NCBI GenBank assembly: GCA_951394045.1 | Contig: OX595999.1 | Span: 1,054,001 to 1,118,000, forward strand | DNA length: 64,000 nt | Origin: Nitzschia sp. DOCU1 | Taxonomy: Eukaryota; Bacillariophyta; Bacillariophyceae; Bacillariales; Bacillariaceae | Direction of reading: 5' to 3' | Part shown: positions 8,743-19,885 of the stretch, in pieces | Numbering within the stretch: the first letter of the stretch is position 1 | Layout of the letters: the number at the start of each line of letters is the position of its first letter | The notes under the pieces: generated by a model | Databases searched by the model: none | Told to the model about the DNA's origin: nothing | The model's input: only the letters and a program-made list of their open reading frames with translations | Program-made: the position numbers and the translations under genes

Positions 8743-11459
8743 ATGAAGTTGCCTTCTTTGGCCGTTCTCTTGTTCACAGCAGTTGGCGTCGCCAGCATTA
8801 AAACCGAAGGGAACCTTCGCCGCTCATTGGAGGACGTGCCTCTAGTGCTCCCTGTAATTCGTTGTACTTCCGATGAACCGTGCGGTCTTTGCCAAGGGGA
8901 TTGTCAAACCGATGCCGACTGTGCTGGTGATCTTGTGTGCTTCCATAAGTATGGCAAGGCGATGACCGATGAGGAAGCAACTGTTCCAGGTAAGGCAAAA
9001 CGAGAACCACCTTACATGATGGTTCGAACACAAGGATGAAAGTGTGAGCTAAATGTCACTCACGTGCATCACCCTGAACGTTTCAGGTTGCGTTGGCCTC
9101 GACTACTCAAGGACAGATTGGTGCGTTGAACCCAGCATGGTAACGGATCATCCCAACACGCCGGCTCCTACTGCTGAAGAGTCGCATTCCAACAGTTTGC
9201 ATTTCAACCGAATCGCCACTTTTCCTGTTTGCTTGCAACTGGACCCAAACTGCAACGTTGACGACGAGACTGTCAGTGAAATCATCTATGCGTCCAAAGA
9301 TGGCAACACTTTGGTGTACACTGATGGCACAATGGGCATGCTTGGCTTCATTGACATTACAGACCCTGCCAATCCACTGCCTGCTGGGGTTGTCGACGTC
9401 GGTGGCGAGCCTACTTCTACTGCGGTCCTTGGACCTTACGCCATTGTGGTCGTCAACACTTCTCCGTCGTATACCGAACCGTCTGGAATCTTCCATGTTA
9501 TCGACATTGCCACCCAAGAGGTTCTTCGTACTGGTGATCTTGGAGGGCAGCCTGACTCGATTTCAATCTCACCAGACGAAACTTACATCGCTATTGTAAT
9601 TGAAAATGAACGAGACGAGGACTTTGGGGATGGCCGCTTACCTCAGTTCCCCCCTGGCTTCTTGGTTATCATGGATGCGTCGTCTGATGATGTGAATGAA
9701 TGGACCATGTCGACGGTGAACTTGACAGGTCTCGACGGAGTGTTGTACCCCGAAGACCCAGAGCCTGAATATGTTGACATTAATGCTGACAATATCGGTA
9801 AGTTTGGTTCGACGAAAGGTATTCTTGTCAAGATTGTTGATCCAGGCAGTGCCGGCTCACCAGACCACTCGCTTTTATGATATTTTAGCTGTGGTGACTC
9901 TCCAAGAAAACAATGCCATTGTCCTTGTTAACTTGACATCGGGCGAGGTCATCAACTCATTCTCGGCCGGATCAGTTGACATCGATGGCATTGATATTGT
10001 CGAGAACGGTGTGATAGAGCAAACCGGAAGCCAACAAGGCCTTCTCCGGGAACCAGATGGTGTTGCATGGATCGGCACCGAGTACTTTGCCACTGCTGAT
10101 GAGGGAGACATGGATGGCGGCAGCCGCACTTTCACTATTTGGGGAAAGGACGGCACTGTCGTGTACAGTAGTGGAGCGGAAATCGAGGACTGGGCCACCC
10201 GCCTCGGACATTACCCCGAAGGCCGCTCGGAGAGTAAGGGTGCCGAACCCGAGACGGTTCGATACGCCGACTTCGGTGAACGTGGCATGATGTTGTTCGT
10301 CACCTCCGAGCGTAGTTCACTTGTCTTCGTTTATGACGTATCGGATGTGATGCAGCCGGTGCTACGTCAAGTACTTCCAGCCGGGGGTGTGGGGCCCGAG
10401 GGCATTTACGCCATACCTGAGCGCGGTTTGGTTGTGGTTGCCAACGAAAATGATGCCCGTGACGACGCGATCCGAGGCGCCGTCTCGATATTCGAGCTTC
10501 AGGATGCGGCTGCAGTGTACCCGACTTTGTGGTCCAGTATGGACGACAGCGGCAAGTACATTCCGTTTTCCGCCTTGAGTGGTCTTGCGTCCTATGGTAC
10601 CACGTTGTTTTCTATTGAAGACTCATTCTACAAGTCCAGCCGAATTTTTGTGATCGATTCAGAATCCATGCCTGCAACCGTCGAGGACTCCATGCACGTT
10701 CTGGACAGCGATGGTATTCTCGCTGCCGCGTTGACCACCGACGAGGCCGCTGTCCTACTGAATGCTGACATGTCAGTCAACCTCGACCAAGAAGGCATTG
10801 ATGTGATTGGTGACCTGGAAGGCTTCTGGATCGTCAGCGAAGGAAGTGGTACCGTCGATGATCCCGAGCATCCTGTCGAAACGCCAAACTTGTTGGTGCG
10901 CCTCGATGCCATGGCAACAATTCAAGAAGTGGTCATGCTTCCTGATGACGTCAATGCTATCCAAGTCCGTTACGGATTTGAGGGCGTTGCTGTTGATGGC
11001 GAAAACGTCGTTGTGGCCTTCCAGCGCGAGTGGGTGAACGAGACTGATCCTCGTCTGGGTATCTACAATACTGCTACTTCTTCGTGGAAATTTGTCATGT
11101 ATCCCTTGGATGTTCCCGAGTCTCAGAATGGAGGATGGGTCGGCCTCTCTGACATTGAATCCTTGGGCGACGGAGTTTTCTTGGTGTTGGAGCGTGACAA
11201 CCAGGGGGGTCTTGATGCCGCCATCAAGCGAGTTTATTCTATCAATTTTGGCGACTACTCAATCGCCGATGGCACGTTGATTGAAAAGACATTAGTACGC
11301 GATTTGTTGCCTGACTTGATGTCCTATCACGGACAGGTTGTGGAAAAAATCGAAGGATTGACTGTTGATGGCAATGGTGACTTGTGGGTTAACAACGACA
11401 ATGACGGCGTGGATGACAACAGTGGCGAGCAGCTATTGCTGAATCTTGGCCCCTTGTAG
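8743..11459 (+). CDS. secreted phytase-like (esterase-like) beta-propeller protein, 3 exons
   Basis: Exons 8743-8989, 9087-9797 and 9889-11459 join in frame into 842 residues. The introns are 97 and 91 bp with GT-AG ends, both phase 1. Residues 1-18 form a signal peptide (MKLPSLAVLLFTAVGVAS). A short Cys-rich segment follows (CTSDEPCGLCQGDCQTDADC), a type common in secreted stramenopile proteins. Residues about 110-530 have LVIVD/choice-of-anchor-like propeller units (FIDITDPANPLPAG, VYDVSDVMQP). The C-terminal third resembles the esterase-like domain of phytase (GDLEGFWIVSEGSG, RYGFEGVAVDGENVVVAFQREW, GLSDIESLGDGVFLVLERDN). It probably acts outside the cell, perhaps on phosphate esters (inference). 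No catalytic residues are assigned. Confidence 0.8.
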
Positions 11460-12029
11460 TATTATGTAGGAATATATGTTAGTGATGGATGTTTGCGTGT
11501 TGCGAGTTCCTTTGACGGGGTCTTACAATATGTAGCGCTACCTGCCGACTTCGCTTGCCATTCTCCATGACACGGCATCGGTGTAAAATCAAGGCGACAC
11601 TGATGACTGGAAATTCCAAGTGACCCCACCACCTCGTTGCGACGGCTACCCGTGCATTGGAAGTCTAAATGGAAACTTCCGACGACTCCTCGAAGAAGCT
11701 TCGTATTTCAAAAGTCATCATCGCATTCTAACGATTGTGACAGCTGTGTCGTAGAGAGGAGAGAGAGAAAAGATCTTTCGGATTTTGGATTTTCATCGTT
11801 GATGACGAAAAGCCCCCCAAGCCAGCCAATCAAAATCATGCGGACGACTATCAGACGGGAAATCGATTACTTCGATTAGAATCGAACTTGGATCTTGGAG
11901 ATCTTTTCGCGCGGGCTGCAAAATTGCTGCCACTGTTTGATTTTTCTGGATGAACAGCCACCACACAAAATGATCCTGTCGACCTGTTGCAAACAAAAGA
12001 CATTCTAGTAGTACGAATCAATCGCAGCC
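11460..12029. other. intergenic, no gene seen
   Basis: About 570 bp between a stop and the next start on the same strand. No coding features beyond short open frames. It should hold the helicase promoter. Confidence 0.4.
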
Positions 12030-15000
12030 ATGGCCAAGAAGAAAAAGGGAAAACTCAATGATGCTCGAGGTTACGGTCAAAGTTCCCCAGCAACTCGAGC
12101 GGCGACGGCTGCTGCAAACAACCAAAAGTCGTCCACGTCGGTCACGCATCAAACGCACGATGGCATGAAATCTTTATTGGATCAAATGAAGCAGCAGGAA
12201 CAGCCTGATTCAGGGCCAGCTAATAGTGTTTCATCAGGAACAAATGTCGGCGCTCGTCCTTCTGATCGATTTGCTTCCCGTCTGGCAGGAATTGCCGATC
12301 GTTTGACCGAGTTGGGCTTTTCCAATGCCCACGTGGACGACGTCGTGCAAGCCTTGCAATACTCGATATCCCTCGAAACAGCGCTCGATTGGTTATGTTT
12401 GCATTTGCCCACGATGGAATTGCCGACTCTTTTCACTGACGGTCGATTACGAGAATCCTTGTCGACCAGCATGTCTTCCAATAACACCTTGACGGTCCTC
12501 AAGCTTTCGAAACCGACTGTTGACGCAGAAAAATCTTCCGTTTTAGTAACACCGCCAGCGCCCGCTGCGGCGGTTGTGGAATCCAATGATCCGCCATCGT
12601 CCCTGTCAAAAGAAGAGGAAGATGAAAAGGCGGCGCTCAAGTCGCGTTTACTCCAGCAGTATCAATTTGTGGAAGACGATGATGAGAATGACGACGACGA
12701 CGATGAAAATGACGAGGATGGAATTATTTTACAAGGCAATGACGACCTTGAATTGCCAAATTCTTCCAAGTCAAACATAAGTCCCACTATAGCAGCTACT
12801 CCAGTCGCACCTCCTGTGTCCAAAGAACCAACAGGGCTATCACCGGACGAGGAAAACTTGATGCAACAGGAGAAAGAATTAGAGGAACTAGAAGCGGATG
12901 TAAACAATGATGCCAACAATTATATGCGGACCAAGCAAGAAATCAAGGAACTCAAAGCTGAAGTGAAACGAAAGCGACAGGCCGTTGCGGGGCTTCGAAA
13001 ACGTATCGAACGCGAAAAGGCCAAGAAAAAAGCCATGGAAATGGAGCAGAGCGCAACTGTGTCTCCTATTGCAGCAGCAGCAGCAGCAGTGGTCGAACAA
13101 GATGATGACGAGGAGGATGGTGGTGGATTTGTTGATTTATTTGGTAGTGGTACTGGCGGGGATGCAGAAGAAGATGATGACGATGGAGGCGACATTGTGT
13201 TGCCCAATCAGCACGTTTCGGCCGTCCCATCGCCCACAGAACCAGCCCCGCCACCACCACCACCCAAGCCTCTTATCGACGCCATTATTCGTTCGGATTG
13301 GACAGGTACCACTCCTCAAAAGACCTTGGAAGAACTTTGTCGCAAGAAAAAGTTACCTCGACCCAAGTTTACAAAACTGCCGTACGGTCAAGGTTATACA
13401 CTTTCCCTCACAACATCCAAAGGCAAAAAGGCGGAACCCGACATTACCACGGCATACAACTCAGACTTTGTCAAGGGAAGCAGTCTTACAGACTATTTGG
13501 CAACGCAAGCTTTGTATCAAATGGAACCAACGCTTCCACTGTATCGCATGTTCCCGCCACCCTTTCGTGATTTTTGGTTGTCATGGTTGCAGCAAGTCGA
13601 AGACGTCAGGGCGCAAGAGTTGCGATTGCAAGATTCGCAAAAACAACAGAGACTGGACTATTTGTTATCGTTAATACAGAAACCTGACAATGGACAAGAG
13701 AAGGGAGGTGATAATGGCGATTCCGATGGTGAGGTGCAGGTTGACAGCGCAGATGGCAGCAGTGAGGTTCCAGAGGCATGGGACGACGATGACGAGCCAG
13801 TACGAGAACAAACCGTCACCCCGAAAGTATCCGACCAAGGCAAGAAATTGCAGAAACTATTTGAACGACGAATATCCACGCCGGATTATAAGAAGATGCT
13901 TCAAATCCGCTCCAGCCTGCCCATGACTTCCTTTCGGCAAGAAATTTTGGAGGTAGTTGCCAATAATGCCGTCACCATTGTTTCGGCTCAAACTGGAGCC
14001 GGCAAAACAACACAATGTCCTCAGTTTCTCCTGGAACAAGCATTATCCGAAGGTCGTGGGCATTCTACTGAAATCATAGTCACGCAACCTCGGCGAGTGG
14101 CGGCGACATCCGTAGCAGAGCGAGTTGCTGAAGAAATGTGCGAGCCCCGACTTGGCGAATTGGTCGGTTATCAAATTCGAATGGAGGCCAGGCGAAGTGC
14201 TGCCACCAGGCTTTTGTTTTGTACCACTGGAATCGTGTTACGACGCCTACAGGAAGATCGCAACCTTAAAGGAATCACTCATGTGATTGTGGACGAGGTC
14301 CATGAACGACAACAACAAACTGATGTTCTCTTGATCACCCTGCGAGAATTGCTTCGGACGACTCGACCGGATTTGAAAGTCATATTGGTAAGCGCTTCAC
14401 TTTGTCGATGATCATTCCACGCCAAGTTGAACTCACATGTGCATGCAACTATCGTTCTAGATGTCGGCGACTTTGGATTCGGAAATGTTCTGCTCTTATT
14501 TTGGCAATGCGCCATTGGTGAGCGTCCCCGGACGAACTTTTTCTGTGTCTACCTATAATCTGGAGGACTTGATGGATGCTACGAACCACGTGATTGAAGA
14601 GGGATCTCGATATGCTCTGCGAAACTACACAAGTTCGGGAGATAAGGCGACACTCTGGGTCACCGACAAGGGCGGCAACAAACGACGTGAAGTGGTCGAC
14701 TTGGTGTCTCAAACGGAAGTTCATGAAGTCTCTGATCTGTATTCTGGCTACAAAATGGCGACGAGACGATCGATGGACCGCGTCAACGAAGAAGTGATCA
14801 ACTACGATTTGCTTGAGGATGTCCTCTCTTTGGTTCTTTGCCGTCCAGATGATAACACTACACTCCTTGCTCCAGATGGCGCTGACTTATCCAAAGGTTC
14901 GGTGTTAATATTTTTGCCTGGACTTGGTGAGATTCGGTCAATGACGGAGAGACTCGAAGGAAACCGCATTTTTCGGGATACGAATCGATTCGAAATCATT

Positions 15001-16600
15001 CCATTGCACTCCACCCTGTCGTCCAAGGATCAGCGGCGAGCTTTCCTGCCGGCAAGGGGCGGATGTCGCAAGATTATATTGTCGACCAATATCGCGGAGA
15101 CTAGCGTGACAATTCCTGACGTCGTTGTCGGTAAGAAAATTGAGTCTTTTGCAGATAGCAATTCGAGTGAGTGCATGCCCCTTACATTTGTATTTGTCCC
15201 CAATCAAAGTTATTGATGCAGGAAGAGTTCGCGAAGTGCGCCGGAATAAGCGTACGTCAACGTCGATATTGGTGACCGATTGGTGCTCCAAAGCTAGCGC
15301 CAAGCAACGAGCTGGACGGGCAGGACGAGTTCAGCCAGGCCTTTGCTTAAAACTGTACTCAAGTCACACCGAAAAGAGAGTGATGAAGCCCGATAGCGAA
15401 CCAGAGCTCCGCCGGGTGCCTTTGGAGGAAGTTTGTCTTTCGATCCTTGCCAGTGGTCACACTAGAAGTTGCATGGATTTTCTCTCCAAGGCGCCACAGC
15501 CTCCGGCAGAAGATTCTGTCAAAGCCGCCGTTGATATATTGCAAGAGGTTGGCGCCATTGAAATCAACGAGTATAGTACGTCATCAGAAAGACGCATCGA
15601 ACGCCTCACTCCATTGGGTCGAAATTTAGCGTCACTTCCGGTAGACGTCCGATTGGGGAAAATGCTGATATTCGGAGCGCTATTTCGGTGCTTAGATCAA
15701 GTGTTGACTATTGCCGCCAGTCTTTCCTCGCAATCTCCCTTTTCCACCTTTGTCTCGGATGCCAGCGTTGCCAAGGCAAGGCAGCGAGCCTTTTGTCACG
15801 CCGACTCGGATTTTCTGACCTTTTGCAACGTCTGGGAAAACTATTCGGAGGCGGCACAAAAGTCCACGAATGCAGCTCGAAAATTTTGCCAGGCAAACTT
15901 TCTCAACTATCTCGCCCTGCGGGAGATTGGAGACGCACGCCGTCAGTTCCTGGAACTGCTCTGCAGTATTGGATTTGTCGACCGTAGTACATTGCTTGCT
16001 ACTTCTGCTGGAACGAATATTGGAAGCGGTCGCAGCAACAACTCTCGCACTGTGGATCCAAGCGTCCTGCCAAGGAGCATTTACAATGAAAATGGTAGCC
16101 AATTGGATCTTTTGCAAGCCGTCATTTGTGCAGGACTCTATCCCAACGTTGCCAAGCTACAACCAGCTACAAAGGCAAACCCCAGTGACTACATCATGTT
16201 TCATCAGAACAATGAGAGGCTATTCTTCCACAACACCTCCGTCAATTCGCGTCAAAAGAGTTACTCGCATGATAGTTGGGTGGTATTTCACGAAAAATTT
16301 GGAACGCCGGCTCGCGTGTCGGTCGCGACCACTTGTTTTGTCCACCCCTTTGCGTTGATGCTCTTTGGTGGTTCCATAGTAGTCCGCCACACCGAGCGTA
16401 AGGTGGTTGTGGATGGTTGGATTGAGATAAGTATAGCCGCTCAGATCGGCGTGATTATGAAAGAACTACGGAAAGAAGTGGATACACTTCTCGTCAAAAT
16501 CTTTGAACAGACAGGTGAATCCAGCAGCACAAGGGAGACGGAGTCTGTGATCAACAGCATGATCCAAGGAATTGTAAATCTTTTCCTCGCCGCGGCGTAA
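12030..16600 (+). CDS. DHX29-like DEAH-box RNA helicase, 3 exons
   Basis: Exons 12030-14387, 14461-15130 and 15210-16600 (introns 73 and 79 bp) give 1472 residues. The start sits in a good context (gcagccATGGCC). Residues about 85-130 are UBA-like and contain LDWLCLHLPTMELP, a signature of DHX29/DHX57-type helicases. An acidic and a coiled-coil region follow (residues 205-350). Helicase motifs are GAGKTTQ (near 655), TQPRRVAA, DEVHERQ (near 754), MSATLDS at the exon 2 start, FLPGLGEI, STNIAETSVTIPD and QRAGRAGR. HA2 and OB-fold regions complete the protein. In animals DHX29 aids 43S ribosomal scanning on structured mRNA; the same role here is inference. Exon 1 contains a CAG run giving polyalanine near 13070-13090. 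Confidence 0.9.
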
Positions 16601-17302
16601 TCCTTTTTGCCATCATTCGTTTTGCGACTATCCCTGTTGCCGAACGATATCGAAACGCACCAGTATTGCAAGATTGATGACTTTCTCTTTCATTCCCTTC
16701 GTTTGTTATCATGCTACCGTTACGCTGCAGTACGACAAGCGACTGTATTATTCCGTGCTGGAACCCTCACGTCCTTGTGGCAATACTACGGTAGGTATCC
16801 AATCTTCATCTTAACGAAAGATTCAGTCACATCTTCCCCTCTTTAGCGTGCCCAGTGAGTGCGGTTGACATTTCCCTCAAAGAGTAATAATTGAGCACAC
16901 CTATGGTATGACAATCCGCCACGATGAAAATTTGAAACCATCAATGAGAGTGACCTAGCTATAGTTGTACCTGGTAGGCCGTGAAAACTCCAAGTTTTGG
17001 TAATCGAGAGTTTCACTTTACCCGGCCTACACACGCTTGAAAAAAGATTACTTTGCCCATGATTTGCATCATCGGAACTTTGAGCATAAACGACTATGTC
17101 CCAACCTGTGGTCACTACACTTGTATCCCCACCTGTTTATGTCGTCTTTCACCTTCGTTTCTTCCACGATCACTCTGCAACATATTACTATTTCATGTGT
17201 GGCCCGAACTCCATCGGATTTCATTGCGTGTGGCAATGCCGGCATGCCTCATTTTTCTTCAAATAATCGTATTCAATCTGAATACTTCTATTTAAAGTTA
17301 CA
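16601..17302. other. intergenic, no gene seen
   Basis: About 700 bp. Several open frames run through it but none shows family features, so I see only presumed 3' and 5' flanks. Confidence 0.4.
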
Positions 17303-18578
17303 ATGGAGTGCACGCGTGCTGCAAAGCCTGCAACACCCTCCAAACATGCAGACGATACAACGCGCGCCATATTTCAAAACTTCCACAGAAACAACAATCA
17401 TGCTTTCGCGGCGGGCAAGTCAGCACTCACCTCTTCGTCGTCTCATCATATCATGATCTGTGTCACCATGACCATGCTATTACCATCTTGCTTTGGACCA
17501 CAACTACCCCCCGGTGAGAACCGCACACAAGAAGAAAAGAAAGATGAAACCCTTCTCGGCGCCATTTCGATTAGCAGCAGTGATTTTGCTGTTTCAGCAT
17601 TGCCATTGCGACTCGAACAACTACGGCACAAGATGATGACTGGATGGACGGCCGCCGAAATGGACGATGATTCTTTGACGACATTTCAACAACAACAAAG
17701 TCTTCGAGGTACTAATCCTGTTACAAAGACTACTAGTACTACCGGTAGTAATCGAGCACTCGAGGCAGACCTCTCACCGTCGCATATGTCAGGGCTCCTC
17801 CGAAACGAAGCACGTATTGTTGGAGGCTACATGGCTCACAAGAACCGATATCCCTACTATACTACAAGTTTGTGGCATTGCGAAACACAATTCTGCGTTG
17901 GAAGTCTCGTGGACAAGGAATGGATGTTGAAGTATTGCTTTCCCGTGGTGGGCCATATCCTGGTCAATGATGGACAGATCTATTGGTGAACAACTTTGGA
18001 CGAGCATCCGAACATGGCATCATGGATGCTACCTATCTTTATGACTCGGCATGAACCGAGGAGGGATTCGTTGTGGCATTGGTCCATATAGATCGCGAAA
18101 ACAACCTTTCACAATTACGAGTGAGCGGAGTCAATGAGGATTATCCTAGTGAAGACGACGACGAGTCCGTACTCTCTGACGACAATCATTTGCAAGCTAT
18201 TTGTACGGGACAAGTGTTCAAGGGTAGCTCCTTGACAATGTTCTACTACAAGCGGTGGAACTACCCTATGTCAACAATTCATTTTGCGACGCAGCATTCA
18301 ATGGAACAGAGGAAATATTGAACCATCCTTTGTGCGCGGGGGGAGAGATGGACGAAGGGACATGCGATACTGGGAGCCTCATTGTCATTTCCGGCCAGGC
18401 CAGAGACGGCTCGGAAGACATTCACGTGGGCTTGACTTTCTTCGGTAGGCCGTGTGCACTGGGGATTCCAGACGTGCTTATGTGAGTGGCATTGAACGCA
18501 GTATCGGATTGGATCAACAAAGCTACCGATGGCAGCACACGACGAGATCAAAGACGACTACGGGTAGCTAGCTACTAA
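17303..18578 (+). pseudogene. trypsin-like serine protease pseudogene
   Basis: The first frame (ATG 17303) gives a long N-terminal region, then the trypsin activation site RIVGGYMAHKNRYPYYTSLW-like and VGSLVDKEWML. Where LTAAHC with the catalytic His should follow, the sequence reads KYCF. The frame stops at 17989. Homology resumes in another frame with an internal TGA (near 18052-18054), as EGFVVALVHIDRE. It shifts again near 18225-18255 into LPYVNNSFCDAAFNG and LCAGGEMDEGTCD. There the GDSGGP motif with the catalytic Ser is replaced by TGSLI. Another TGA near 18482 precedes VSDWINKA. Loss of two catalytic residues plus several frame breaks makes function as a protease unlikely. Confidence 0.85.
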
Positions 18579-18811
18579 GAGAAAATCTTGTTTTTGAATT
18601 TTTCCCTCTTAGTTTATCATGTAGCAGGGATAATTATAATGGGTGATGCATTCTTTGAGATGACGAGGAAGCTCGTATGCCACGTCGCTCGGAGAACATT
18701 CGGAGTAGCCGTTTGTATGCATGGATGCACATGACTTGTATCCCAAGCGACGTAATCAAAAGTTCATACAATCTTGCCTTCTAGTAGTAACATTTCCACG
18801 AAGATTGTTAA

Positions 18812-19177
18812 CTAGTCAAAGCTCAAAAGGTCGTCCTCCAACGACACTGGCTTCTTCGGTGACTGTGGTGGGCTCACCATAGCTTCCCCATCCCCCAAAA
18901 GGTCAATCATGGCCGAATCATGATTCTGGGACGAGTCGCAACTCGTTGGAGTAGCGGGTACTTGGACTCGCTTGCCATCCAAGTGTTCATTCCACATTCT
19001 TCGGTGTTCATTGTCTTCGGAATAGTACTCCTGGTCAATGAGAATCTCGCCCCCCAATCCCTCGAGAAGACACTTTTCTTTGGCCTCAGGGTGGAGCGCG
19101 CTGATCCACTCTTCGTACGTTCCAGTAGGATGGGACTCAACAAAGTTGTTGAACTGCGTTTCAATATTTGAATTCAT
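18812..19177 (-). CDS. small acidic protein with C-terminal clathrin-box-like motif
   Basis: 121 residues from ATG 19177 (MNSNIETQFNNFVESHPTG). The frame is open further upstream to another ATG at 19420, but that extension overlaps weakly structured sequence and looks less protein-like. I prefer the shorter form. The N-terminal half has a compact helical pattern (FNNFVESHPTGTYEEWISALHP). The C-terminal half is Ser/Pro-rich and acidic, with MIDLLGD and a terminal LLSFD, which fits the clathrin-box consensus L-hydrophobic-x-hydrophobic-acidic. Family not recognised; an adaptor role is speculative. Confidence 0.55.
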   Translation of the reverse strand: MNSNIETQFNNFVESHPTGTYEEWISALHPEAKEKCLLEGLGGEILIDQEYYSEDNEHRRMWNEHLDGKRVQVPATPTSCDSSQNHDSAMIDLLGDGEAMVSPPQSPKKPVSLEDDLLSFD

Positions 19178-19519
19178 CTTGGTGTTACTGGTTGATTTGC
19201 TTGGGGTAAACAAAAGGTGACTTTCGTATGAAATTTGTGAATGAAACGAGAAGCAACGGAACGTCCAAAAAATAGATTCGTTGTGTCTGGCGGCAAAAAT
19301 GTGGGCGAAAATCGCGTCGCCGCCTTCCAACGGATCGACATGCGCGGAGATTGGTTGGAGTGTCAACTGTGGCACAGCAGCTGTTCCACTTCGTGGGAGC
19401 TCTGAAAAGAGACCTCGCATATTTGAGTGTGAAATTAGACCTCGCGGATGTCGACGCGCGGTAGACTCTCTATCTCGCGCAGCGATCCTAATGTAATCGG
19501 CTGGGTCTTTCAACTCGAA
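19178..19519. other. upstream region of the small acidic protein gene, no other gene seen
   Basis: Open in the same minus-strand frame but without family features. Probably 5' flank. Confidence 0.35.
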
Positions 19520-19655
19520 GAAGGACAATCAGATTGACATAGTACACTTGCTTCATCTGTTACCACAGAACTAGAAAGGCCAATGCATAGATGCACTTAC
19601 CAATTATTCATTTATAGATACACTTCTTTGTTGAAAAGCAGTTGTTTTGAAGGTG
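19520..19655 (+). pseudogene. relic of the 3' end of a metzincin-like protease gene
   Basis: The stretch from aaggacaatcagattgacat through agtacacttgcttcat to ccacagaactagaaagg, then aatgcatagatgca and the AT-rich sequence after it, parallels the last codons and 3' flank of the protease genes ending at 25884 and 50685 (cagattgaagtacacttgcttcatgcatttccacaggactagagagg). Substitutions and small indels are spread throughout. Upstream coding sequence is gone. This is a third, older and mostly deleted copy of the duplicated unit. Confidence 0.6.
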
Positions 19656-19885
19656 CATGCTGTCGAACGCAAAAAAGTCGTTGTGCACGGCACGCAAGAA
19701 GTATAGTCAACAGTATAGATTGTTCTTAAAGCAACTTATAGGAGTATCATAGAGTGAAAAGTACAGTATTGCTTCCAATACTTTGGCTGAGCAGCTAAGA
19801 TATCACATACCGAGGAGCCATATCCCACCACCACTGGCAAGGAAGAACAGCATACTGCCACCTACATTTGCCTGGCGTCTGGCCA
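19656..19885. other. intergenic, no gene seen
   Basis: 3' flank of the fascin-like gene and decayed flank of the protease relic. Confidence 0.35.

Noticed and set aside
13073..13095. CAG repeat in the helicase
   Set aside because: A short polyalanine/glutamine-type microsatellite in a disordered linker, ordinary for such proteins.
19178..19420. Longer form of the small acidic protein from ATG 19420
   Set aside because: The added 81 residues have irregular composition. The protein-like pattern starts at MNSNIE.
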